Shown here in pieces: positions 57,221-64,000 of a stretch of 64,000 nt of DNA. A program made the position numbers and the translations under genes. Each line of letters starts with the position of its first letter. Position 1 is the first letter of the stretch. The notes under the pieces are model-generated. The model saw only the letters and a program-made list of their open reading frames with translations, made no database searches and had not been told where the DNA came from. The DNA comes from Paraburkholderia antibiotica (GTDB lineage Bacteria > Pseudomonadota > Gammaproteobacteria > Burkholderiales > Burkholderiaceae). The stretch lies in NCBI RefSeq assembly GCF_012927125.1, contig NZ_JABBFZ010000001.1, positions 372,001 through 436,000 on the forward strand, in the 5' to 3' direction.

Positions 57221-57250
57221 ATTCTACGTGGTCTCTGATAATGCCGTCAA
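57221..57250 (-). promoter_or_regulatory. Promoter of tRNA-Pro
   Basis: Minus strand TTGACG, 18-bp spacer, TAGAAT, ending 11 bp before the tRNA. Confidence 0.75.
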
Positions 57251-57403
57251 TCCCTTGTCGGAAAAACGGGTCGGAAACGCGCACAACTAGCGGCGAGCGG
57301 CGCGCACACGGGGCGCGTCGTCGGATGCCGCATCATGCATCGGCGATGCAATCCACTCGGTCATCGAGGCTTCGCGCTGCCGCGAGTCGGCAGCGTCCCG
57401 ACC

Positions 57404-57583
57404 TCAATGCCGCGGACGCTTCCAATGCGGCATATGCAGATGCTGATGCGTGAACCAATGATGCAGCATGCCTTCGCCATCGTGTTCGCGCCGATAGGTG
57501 CGCGATTCGAACACCGACAGCGCCACCAGCACGAGCAAACCCACTGCGAGCCCGATCAGGCCTGCGATCGATTCTGCGTTCAT
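57404..57583 (-). CDS. Small single-pass membrane protein
   Basis: 59 residues. One hydrophobic helix (IAGLIGLAVGLLVLVALSVF) near the N-terminus, then a His-rich hydrophilic tail (HHWFTHQHLHMPHWKRPRH) with seven histidines. ATG 57583 has a near-perfect AGGAGG site, which strongly supports translation. No family recognised; the His-rich tail could bind metal. Confidence 0.72.
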   Translation of the reverse strand: MNAESIAGLIGLAVGLLVLVALSVFESRTYRREHDGEGMLHHWFTHQHLHMPHWKRPRH

Positions 57584-57756
57584 GACAGCCTCCTGGAACA
57601 AGCGATCATGAGCCTATAGTAGGTCAGGTCTCGCGAAATCTCACGGAGCGGTAGGCGAGGCGTGCGCGGTGGCATCGTGCGACGCGCTTTGCGGGTAGAC
57701 TCTCGGCGCGTCGGCGGACCTCCGTTCGCCACCCTGTTTTTCGGAGACGACTGCAG

Positions 57757-57924
57757 ATGACCCGTGTTCTAACCCTCGCCTTGCTGTTGTGCGCCGGCAT
57801 CGCCGGCTGTGCGGACAATCCGTCTGCCCATCATAAAGGCCCGCCGCAGGATCCCGCCGACTACCACGGCGTGCCTACCGATGATCGGCCGCCATCGATG
57901 GTGCCCCCGCCCGTATCAGAGTGA
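57757..57924 (+). CDS. Small predicted lipoprotein
   Basis: 55 residues. Signal sequence TRVLTLALLLCAGIAGC ends in a lipobox IAGC (Cys18), followed by a short Pro/Asp/His-rich mature part (DNPSAHHKGPPQDPAD). GGAG lies 11 bp before ATG 57757. No family recognised; size and composition resemble small proteobacterial entericidin-like lipoproteins only in a general way. Confidence 0.68.
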   Translation: MTRVLTLALLLCAGIAGCADNPSAHHKGPPQDPADYHGVPTDDRPPSMVPPPVSE

Positions 57925-58504
57925 AGACAGTGAAGGCGTACGCGCGATAAGCGTGTGGTGGGCATATATCGCGTGAGTCGCGTCGTGTGTCGTTCTAGGT
58001 GGTGTGCGCCGGTCGCGCATGCCGACGCGCCACGCCATCAAAGCGCTCACTGAGCGAAAGGGCTCACATAGAAAGGCGCTGGAAAAGCGGCGAGGACCGA
58101 CAGCGAGAGACGCGAAGCAGAGAAGAAATGAAGCAGCGAAGAAGGGGCGCAGCGCAGAGATAAGAGGCGAAGCACCGGCGCGGGCACGCCGGCACTTCTG
58201 ACCCGAGTCGACTGTTCGCGCGGAGAACTCGGGCTGAGGCCATTCTAGGGCGCGTATGCGGTGCGATATGTATGCGCTTGTTTCAAGCCGTAACCGGCTG
58301 TCGTGGCTGGCTGGAGATCGATGAAACGCAATGTGCGGTGATGGCGAGTCGATGACGCGGATGCACGGAGTCGCAATAACGAGATATCCGACACAAACGG
58401 ATACGCGCGGGAGCGACGGCAACGGCAAACAGCTTACGAGCGGAAAGGGCGCACCGCGCGAGGCAGCACACCGCAGCACGACACCGCAGCACCCCGTCCC
58501 ACCA
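57925..58504. other. Intergenic region between the small lipoprotein and MATE genes (580 bp)
   Basis: No supported gene. The segment 58060-58180 is purine-rich on the plus strand (AAGCAGCGAAGAAG-like words), giving a spurious Lys/Arg-rich reading at 58004-58201 without a ribosome site. The MATE gene ends at the right edge. Confidence 0.45.
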
Positions 58505-59881
58505 CTACGCCACAGCAATCGCCCGCGCAACACCCGGTAGATAACGCCCCAACGTCACGCCTCGCGCAGCCATGAAGATCAACAGCGCGACCCACAGCCC
58601 GTGATTGCCGTGCAGCGTGAGCAATGCCGACGACGCCGCCACGAACACCGCGAGCGAGATCACCATCGACACCATCAGCTCACGCGTGCGCGTCGCGCCG
58701 ATAAAGACGCCGTCGAGCAGAAAGCCCCACACCGAAATCACCGGCGATAGCGCCGCCCACGGCAAATACGTTTCCGCCGCTGCGCGCACCGCGGCCTGAT
58801 CGGTCAGCCGCTCGACGATCCATGCCCCCGCGCCCCAGTACACGAACGAGAAGCCGAGCGCGCCGAGCGCCGACCACAGCGCGGTGACCTTGACCGCCTG
58901 CGCGAACGCATGCCGGTCGCGCGCGCCGATCGCCGCGCCGACGAGCGCCTCGGCGGCATGCGCGAAGCCATCGAGCCCATATGCCATGAAGGTCTGGAAA
59001 TTCAGCAGCAGCGCATTGGCGGCGAGCGTCGCGTCGCCCTGCCGGGCGCCGAGGTGCGCAAACCAGCCGAACGACGACAGCAGACAGAGCGTGCGCACGA
59101 AGATGTCGCGATTGAGCACGACGAGCCGCTTCAGCGCCGCGCCATCGAACAACGCGGCGCGATTCAACGCGGGCAGACCACGCGGCCGACCGTGCCAGAG
59201 GATTGCCAGGCCGAGCACGAAGCCGAGCGCATCGGCGGTCGCGGTCGCCGCGCCGATGCCGGCCACGCCCCAATCGAATGCGTACACGTAGAGCAGCACC
59301 GCGACGATGTTCACGCTATTGATGAACACCTGCGACAGCAACGCGAGCCGCACCCGTTGCGTGCCGAGCAGCCAGCCCAGTACGACGTAGTTGCCGAGCG
59401 CGAGCGGCGCGGCCCAGATGCGTGCGTGACAATAGACGAGCGCATGTCGCTGCACGGCCTCGCTGCCGCCGATCAAACGCAGCGCGTAGCCGATCAGCGG
59501 CTGCTGCACGAGCAGCACGAATGCGCCGATCGCGGCCGCCATCAGCAACGCGCGCACGACGGTGTAGCGCAACTCGTCGTGATTGCCCGCGCCATGCGCC
59601 TGCGCGACGAGCCCGGTCGTGCCCATGCGCAGGAAGCCGAAGCCCCAGAACACGAAGTTGAAGAAGAGGCCGCCGAGCGCGACGCCGCCGAGATACGACG
59701 CGCTATCCAGATGACCGGCGACGGCGGTGTCGACCGCGCCGAGAATCGGCTGCGTCAGATTGGCGAGGACGATCGGAAACGCGAGCGTCAGTACCCGGCG
59801 ATGCCAGCGCACCGGCAGCGCCGGCTCGGGTGTCGGGGTGCCGTGTCCGGGCGTCGCGGCCTCGGGCGCGGCGTCGCTCAA
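58505..59881 (-). CDS. MATE-family efflux transporter (DinF-like)
   Basis: 458 residues, about twelve helices. Start region RRVLTLAFPIVLANLTQPILGAVDTAVAGHL is typical of the DinF branch of MATE exporters, which use ion gradients to expel cationic compounds or toxic metabolites. The frame remains open upstream, but TTG 59881 with AGGAG 6 bp before it overlaps the DUF2288 stop codon (TTGA), and a GTG further up would overlap that gene more. So translationally coupled to the DUF2288 gene. Confidence 0.88.
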   Translation of the reverse strand: MSDAAPEAATPGHGTPTPEPALPVRWHRRVLTLAFPIVLANLTQPILGAVDTAVAGHLDSASYLGGVALGGLFFNFVFWGFGFLRMGTTGLVAQAHGAGNHDELRYTVVRALLMAAAIGAFVLLVQQPLIGYALRLIGGSEAVQRHALVYCHARIWAAPLALGNYVVLGWLLGTQRVRLALLSQVFINSVNIVAVLLYVYAFDWGVAGIGAATATADALGFVLGLAILWHGRPRGLPALNRAALFDGAALKRLVVLNRDIFVRTLCLLSSFGWFAHLGARQGDATLAANALLLNFQTFMAYGLDGFAHAAEALVGAAIGARDRHAFAQAVKVTALWSALGALGFSFVYWGAGAWIVERLTDQAAVRAAAETYLPWAALSPVISVWGFLLDGVFIGATRTRELMVSMVISLAVFVAASSALLTLHGNHGLWVALLIFMAARGVTLGRYLPGVARAIAVA

Positions 59882-60186
59882 GAGCGCTCCTGCACACAGA
59901 CCCACGGCGACACGACCACCGCCCACAGATCGGGGTCGCGCGCCGCGAAATCGGCGGCGGTTTCCGACTGCACACGCTCGACGAGGCCCGCGGACAACCA
60001 TTGCGTGACCTGGGCGGTGTCGTCGCTGGCGATCGCTTCGGCGACGCTCACGAGGTCGAGATCGCGCGCCACGCGCAGCAGCATGCCGCGCGCAAAGAAA
60101 CGTTCGAGTTCGCTCCAGCCGATCTTGGCGGTTTCGCCGAGCAGCTTCGCGTACAGGGGGCTGTGGGAGGCGTCGTTGGAAGTCAT
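59878..60186 (-). CDS. DUF2288-family protein
   Basis: 102 residues, soluble and mostly helical, with SPLYAKLLGETAKIGWSELERFFARG and SVAEAIASDDTAQVTQWL, the DUF2288 pattern. Function unknown. Start ATG 60186 (MTSNDASHSP). Its stop overlaps the MATE start by 4 bases, so the two are one unit. Confidence 0.75.
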   Translation of the reverse strand: MTSNDASHSPLYAKLLGETAKIGWSELERFFARGMLLRVARDLDLVSVAEAIASDDTAQVTQWLSAGLVERVQSETAADFAARDPDLWAVVVSPWVCVQERS

Positions 60187-60828
60187 CGTATGCGGGGGTC
60201 GGACAGGGCCGTCACTATAAACCATCGGTGCGCGCGGGCGACCGCGTGCTGAAGGCTTGTCGAACCTGTCTGGATTTTTTTTGGGGAGCCGGGTTGAGTC
60301 GGATTCTGAACCTTCATGCCGGCGGATTCAATGGCGCCGACATGGTGCAGGCTTTATCGTCCGATTAATTAAATTGGAAACGGGATTTGAATCGCGCTTC
60401 ACGATTGAGTGGTCTATTGTGTGACATTGATATTTCGTCGCGCGTGAATTTTGTTGTGAAGAATTAAAATCGATTATTCAACGGCGGCGCCGCGACTATT
60501 CGATGTGTTACGTGCGTTGGCGCACCAAGTTTATATGGTCGAAACACTGGTGCTATTACGCCGCAACGCATAGTCAAAAACGGCCACACGCCTTTCCTCA
60601 GGGGCTTTGGAGCCGGTTTGCGCAGACCTGTCGCGCGCATTGATTGGCGCGGCGTTCAAGCATTCGGGCTCGTGCGAATTAGCAGCTTAACGCTTCCGTA
60701 TGCGGCGCATTTAGCCGGTTGCATTCCGACATTGCCGATTCTCCAATTGCGAAAACAGTACGGCGAGTAACATTGACCGCCATGTTTAATGGATTGCACT
60801 TGTAAATGGGGATTGTTAGATTTCGTTC
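60187..60828. other. AT-richer gene-free region (about 640 bp)
   Basis: No gene or tRNA found. Contains AT-rich words (ATTAATTAAATTGG near 60365, GAAGAATTAAAATCG near 60460) unlike the rest of the window. It runs into a probable small-RNA promoter: TTGCAC at 60794, 17-bp spacer, TAGATT at 60817. Confidence 0.5.
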
Positions 60829-60903
60829 TGGCGCATGGTGAACCGGTCCTTTGCCGATATGCGCCGAACCCCCGTTAGCCCGGCTTCGTGCCGGGCTTTT
60901 TTT
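60829..60903 (+). ncRNA. Candidate two-hairpin small RNA with its own terminator
   Basis: Stem 1 GGCGCAT (60830-60836) with ATGCGCC (60859-60865), 7 perfect pairs and a 22-nt loop. Then a C-rich single-stranded linker GAACCCCCGTT. Then terminator stem AGCCCGGC/GCCGGGCT (60877-60897) and T7 or more. A promoter-like TTGCAC-N17-TAGATT would start transcription right at stem 1. No gene lies upstream on this strand for over 2.9 kb, so the terminator has no other obvious owner. About 75 nt. Confidence 0.6.
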
Positions 60904-61015
60904 CAGGCAAATCCAGCCGCTGTCGACGCGCGAATCTGGCATCGGGTTTGATGGGTTTCACTGCGAATTCACACGCGCCGCCGATGATGGCGGATTATTT
61001 TTCGGTGCGCGGGTG

Positions 61016-61123
61016 ATGACCTGGTTGCTGATTTTTTTCGGCGTCTGGCCGATCGCGCTGGTGGTGTTGCTGCGCTTCGCCGCGCGCGTCGATCCGCGCT
61101 CAGGGCAGCGGCGACGACGTTAG
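61016..61123 (+). CDS. Possible 35-residue membrane peptide
   Basis: ATG 61016 opens MTWLLIFFGVWPIALVVLLRF then a basic tail ending RSGQRRRR. One clear hydrophobic helix. No strong ribosome site, so translation is uncertain. No family recognised. Confidence 0.35.
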   Translation: MTWLLIFFGVWPIALVVLLRFAARVDPRSGQRRRR

Positions 61124-61155
61124 CCGGCGCGCGGAAAAAAGGAAGAGGGCAGCCG

Positions 61156-61482
61156 CTACTGCTTGCAGCGAATCACCATCGAGCGGTTCTTCACGTTCGC
61201 GCCGAAAATTCCGCCGATCGTGCCGCCAGACGTCGCGCCGTTGTCGACGTCCTTCGATATCACGTCGTACCCATAATTGCCGCAGGCTTCGCCCGCGCGC
61301 TTGTAGCACTCGCCCCAGCTGGTGCTCGCGTCGCTGCCGCTGCAATTGATCGCGAAGCCGGTATCGCCGCTCGGCAGATAGGTCATCGTGGTCGTGGTCG
61401 AACAGCCGCCGAGGCTGCCGAGCGTCAGCAGACCCAGACCGAGTGTCGCAGCCGTCGCGACACGCGCCAATGCGCTCTTCAT
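61156..61482 (-). CDS. Predicted lipoprotein of unknown function
   Basis: 108 residues. Signal segment with lipobox LGGC (Cys27), a Thr-rich spacer, and a mature domain with four further cysteines/aromatics (INCSGSD, WGECYKRAGEACGNYGYDVISK) and C-terminal RSMVIRCKQ. The mature pattern, with paired Cys, resembles small YecR/Gly-zipper-type cell-envelope lipoproteins but no firm family was assigned. AAGGA precedes ATG 61482. Confidence 0.75.
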   Translation of the reverse strand: MKSALARVATAATLGLGLLTLGSLGGCSTTTTMTYLPSGDTGFAINCSGSDASTSWGECYKRAGEACGNYGYDVISKDVDNGATSGGTIGGIFGANVKNRSMVIRCKQ

Positions 61483-61691
61483 TTCAGATTCCTTGCAAAT
61501 AACGGAAGGGGCGCGGCGCGCAGCCACGCCGCCTCGAATTGAGCGTTTATAGCACGCGGGGTTCCCGCCGCCGGTGTGCCGGGCAAGCGGGCCGCGTGCC
61601 GATGAACGCCGGCTTGGGCACACACGCATGTATGCAACGGGCGCGCGAACAGGCGTGCAAACCCGGCGCCGCAGTTAGGCGACCCTGCCAC

Positions 61692-62411
61692 TCACCGCGC
61701 CGGCAGCGCCTTCGACGGATCGATCGAGCGGCCCTGATAACGCAGCTCGAAATGCAGCATCACGCGATCGCTGTCGGTGTCGCCCATTTCGGCGATCTTC
61801 TGGCCGCGCTGGACCGACTGACCTTCCTTCACGAACAACGCGCGGTTGTGCGCATAGGCGGTCAGATAGTTGGCGTCGTGCTTGAGGATCAGCAGATTGC
61901 CGTAGCCGCGCAGACCGTTGCCCGCATAGACGACCGTACCCGACGACGCTGCGACGACCGGCGTGCCGGCGGCCGCGGCAATGTCGATACCCTTCGAATT
62001 GCTGCCGTCGAAGCGGCGGATCACAGTGCCGTCGACCGGCCAGATCAGCGAAATCGGGACGGGCGCGGTGGTCGGCCCGTTATCGGGAGGCGTCGGGCGT
62101 GGCGCCGCTGACGCGCTCGCGCCGCCGCTACTGCCGCTACCGTTGCTACGAATTGCGCCGCTCGTCGACGCCGCGCCACCCGGCGGCGCGACGCGCAGCA
62201 CCTGGCCGACTTCGATCGCGTCGGGATTGGTCAGGTTGTTCCAGCGAACGAGATTCGGCACCGACTGGCGGTTGCCGCGCGCTATCTTCGATAACGTATC
62301 GCCCCGTTCGACCCGGTAGTAGCCCGGACCCACCGGCGCCGATCCGCACGCGGCGAGCAGCGCGAGCAAGGCCGCGCAGCCGAGTCGTTTGATTCTTATG
62401 GTTTCCAGCAT
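61692..62411 (-). CDS. NlpD-like LysM/LytM lipoprotein (probable amidase activator)
   Basis: 239 residues. Lipobox LAAC (Cys22), one LysM repeat (YYRVERGDTLSKIARGNRQSV, about 36-78), a Ser/Gly/Pro linker, then a LytM (M23) domain. The domain lacks zinc ligands: the expected first His is Ser (SNSKGIDIA) and HxH reads MLH. This matches NlpD-type factors that switch on cell-division amidases rather than cut peptidoglycan themselves. LRGYGNLLILKH and YLTAYAHN are typical of NlpD. Whether it is the main NlpD or a paralogue cannot be told. Confidence 0.85.
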   Translation of the reverse strand: MLETIRIKRLGCAALLALLAACGSAPVGPGYYRVERGDTLSKIARGNRQSVPNLVRWNNLTNPDAIEVGQVLRVAPPGGAASTSGAIRSNGSGSSGGASASAAPRPTPPDNGPTTAPVPISLIWPVDGTVIRRFDGSNSKGIDIAAAAGTPVVAASSGTVVYAGNGLRGYGNLLILKHDANYLTAYAHNRALFVKEGQSVQRGQKIAEMGDTDSDRVMLHFELRYQGRSIDPSKALPAR

Positions 62412-62753
62412 TGGACCTCGCAAAGCGCTGCCGCGCGCCGATCCCGATCACGCAGCAGAGGAGACAAAGCGTTCGATTCTAACGGTTTTGCATGGGAACA
62501 CCCTCAAGCGGGTATGCGGAGCGTGTGCATGGCCGCGTGTGAGGGATGCACGCCGCGTGTGTTGAGACGCGCCGCGCCGGGTGAGCGTGCGGCGCTGAAC
62601 CGGCGCTAAACCGGCGCGAATGGTGGGTGGCCGCTGGGTCGCGCTCGCGCAATATCTTGCAGTACGTACCGGCGCAACGCATCGGCACGGCGCATCGGCA
62701 CGACGCGGCAAAACCACCCAGCAATACGACGCCCCAGCGCCGCAAGCACGACC
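62412..62753. other. Intergenic region (342 bp)
   Basis: No gene or clear signal. Short CGCCGCGTG-like and CGGCACG-like near-repeats at 62540-62705. Confidence 0.4.
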
Positions 62754-63662
62754 TCAGCCCGTCTTCTCGACGGTAATCCGCAGCGCCGCCGCTTCGGTCT
62801 GTCCCGGTTCGAGCCAGCGCAAGCCACGGCCGTTGTGGATCGCATCCGGCAAACCGAGCCACGGCTCGACGCAGTAGAAATCGGACTCCGGCTTTTCGGT
62901 CCACGTCGTCACCGAGTACCAGGGCACCGAACCCGGGCGCTGCAGATCGATCGTGATCACACGCTTGAGGCCCGGCGCGACGAGTCGCACCGGCTGATCG
63001 GGCGTGCCGACGAGGCAATGGAAGCGGTCGTGAATGCGCGCTTCGTCGAGCGTGTAGCGCGGCGCGCCCGGTTCCGCGGCGCTGATCGAGCCGTCTTCCT
63101 GCTGATGGCAGCGCTCGGTGCGCGGCAGTTCGAGCGAGGTTTCCGCGCGCTGCGTGTGCGGCAGCGTGAAGTAGAAATGGTGGCCGGCGTAGTAGGGCAG
63201 ACGCGTGTCGCCGGTGTTGGTGGTGGTGAGCGTCACGTCGAGTGTGCGCGCATCGACGAGGTCGTAGGCGGCTTCGAAACGGAAGCCGAACGGATAGAAG
63301 CCGCGCGTCGCTTCGCTATCGGTCAGCACCATGCGCAGACCCGCGCGCTGCACGTCGGCATGCGCGTCGAACGGCAGATCGCGCGCGAAGCCGTGCATCG
63401 GCAGTTCGCGCACCGTGCCCTGCGCATCGCGCCAGTAGCCGATCTTGCCGTCGACGCGATGCCGGCCGAGAAACGGAAACAGCAGCGGATTGCCGCCGCG
63501 AATCCGCGCGGGCACGCTCCAGTCGGCGTGTTCGGGCCAGTGGATGACCTCTTCGCCATCGATGATCCACGACAGCAGGCGGCCGCCGGCCTGCGGCGAG
63601 AAACGCAGCACCGACGCGTCCTGATCGATCTCGAGAATGTCCTGTTCGGGGGAAAGGGGCAT
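62754..63662 (-). CDS. Aldose 1-epimerase-family protein
   Basis: 302 residues. Galactose-mutarotase-like beta-sandwich features: NPLLFPFLGRHRVDGKI, LPMHGFARDLPF with the active-site His, YYAGHHFYFTLP with a second His, and a late acidic residue in FYCVEPWLGLPDAI. The family interconverts alpha and beta sugar anomers; this branch is nearer to the hexose-6-phosphate/YeaD-like and unspecified epimerases than to GalM. Substrate unknown. Single gene. Confidence 0.85.
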   Translation of the reverse strand: MPLSPEQDILEIDQDASVLRFSPQAGGRLLSWIIDGEEVIHWPEHADWSVPARIRGGNPLLFPFLGRHRVDGKIGYWRDAQGTVRELPMHGFARDLPFDAHADVQRAGLRMVLTDSEATRGFYPFGFRFEAAYDLVDARTLDVTLTTTNTGDTRLPYYAGHHFYFTLPHTQRAETSLELPRTERCHQQEDGSISAAEPGAPRYTLDEARIHDRFHCLVGTPDQPVRLVAPGLKRVITIDLQRPGSVPWYSVTTWTEKPESDFYCVEPWLGLPDAIHNGRGLRWLEPGQTEAAALRITVEKTG

Positions 63663-63962
63663 GGTGAATGGTTAGCCAGTAAAGGTTGAGGGGCGCGCGA
63701 AACAGCGAAACAACGGGGCGGCGGCGCTCGGCGCAAAGCCCGTGGGCAGACGCTTGCGCGCGTTCGTTTGCGACGAAAAGCGGCCTTTGCCGCGCTTGCC
63801 GCAGCCGCGCCGCACGCCGGGAATCGCGATTTTGCGCTGCTTTGTGCTACGGGGAAACCCTTCTCGGGAAATTGCGAGTTCCTGAACAAGGCGAACCTTG
63901 CCGATAATCTGTCCGAGCGTTCGGTAAATCCGACTCCGGGCGAACTTGAGCAGGAGGGTGTA
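63663..63962. other. Divergent intergenic region at the right edge (300 bp)
   Basis: No gene. GATAAT at 63903-63908 is a possible -10 for the gene starting at 63963; no matching -35 seen. Confidence 0.4.
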
Positions 63963-64000
63963 ATGGATCTCGCAATGGCAATGGGTGTGGCCTTGTTCGG
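63963..64000 (+). CDS. Start of an unidentified gene (cut by window end)
   Basis: ATG 63963 follows AGGAGG with 4 bp spacing. Only MDLAMAMGVALF is visible, suggesting a membrane or signal segment. No identity can be given. Confidence 0.5.
   Translation, partial: MDLAMAMGVALF

Noticed and set aside
56921..57238. 105-codon frame after the DUF4279 gene
   Set aside because: It reads through a bidirectional terminator and the antisense of tRNA-Pro.
58004..58201. Lys/Arg-rich 65-codon frame
   Set aside because: Lies in a purine-rich patch, has no ribosome site or domain.
1..64000. CRISPR array, insertion sequence or prophage
   Set aside because: The tandem repeats seen (6- and 11-bp units) have no spacers; no transposase, integrase or phage structural gene was recognised.

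Overview
The window is a stretch of core chromosome from a high-GC beta-proteobacterium, most likely Burkholderia sensu lato (Paraburkholderia-like). The evidence is the overall protein resemblance, an EF-P with Arg32 next to its rhamnosyltransferase EarP, a TTG-started ftsH, the strong G/C third-position bias, and the gene order. No insertion sequence, phage, integrase or CRISPR array was seen. The only patch that looks transferred is about 1.3 kb at 55.65-56.95 kb; AT-richer intergenic DNA also lies at 60.2-60.8 kb.

Layout. 1-8 kb: 5' part of an NtrC-type response regulator with unusual ATPase motifs, a CsbD-like gene, efp-earP, uvrC, pgsA and a tRNA-Gly/Gly/Cys transcription unit with a near-consensus promoter. 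8-15.7 kb: a TraB/GumN-like protein, a GAF-GGDEF diguanylate cyclase, an ElaA-type acetyltransferase, a copper-delivery cluster for cytochrome oxidase (Sco, PCuAC, CtaG) and the trehalose genes otsB-otsA. 15.7-23.1 kb: two ABC exporters flanking a family 4 glycosyltransferase with a long structured leader, plus two membrane proteins. 23.6-28.7 kb: tRNA-Val, dnaQ, rnhA and a methyltransferase, divergent from gloB and mltD; this block is also known from enterobacteria. 28.8-36.4 kb: an MFS transporter, carA-carB with RNA-structured leaders, a structured element, greA and a DUF4149 protein. 36.6-42.5 kb: yhbY divergent from rlmE-ftsH-folP-glmM.

42.6-55.7 kb is a phosphate block. A (CCCAAG)16 microsatellite is followed by tandem Pho boxes and pstSCAB-phoU-phoB-phoR, then ppk and ppx in divergent orientation, olsB (first enzyme of phosphate-free ornithine lipids) and a SixA-type phosphohistidine phosphatase. 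By eye, PHO-box-like repeats with 11-bp spacing lie about 60 bp upstream of both ppk and olsB. This suggests that phosphate uptake, polyphosphate storage and membrane-lipid replacement are wired to the adjacent phoBR genes.

55.7-64 kb is more variable: a probable orphan toxin-tail/DUF4279 immunity pair, tRNA-Pro, small membrane and lipoproteins, a MATE exporter with a DUF2288 gene, a candidate two-hairpin small RNA (about 60829-60903) in a gene-free stretch, a lipoprotein, an NlpD-like LytM factor, an aldose 1-epimerase-like protein and the first codons of a gene leaving the window.

All calls are from reading the sequence; no database search was run. Family assignments rest on remembered motifs, and promoter, Pho-box and RNA calls are pattern matches.
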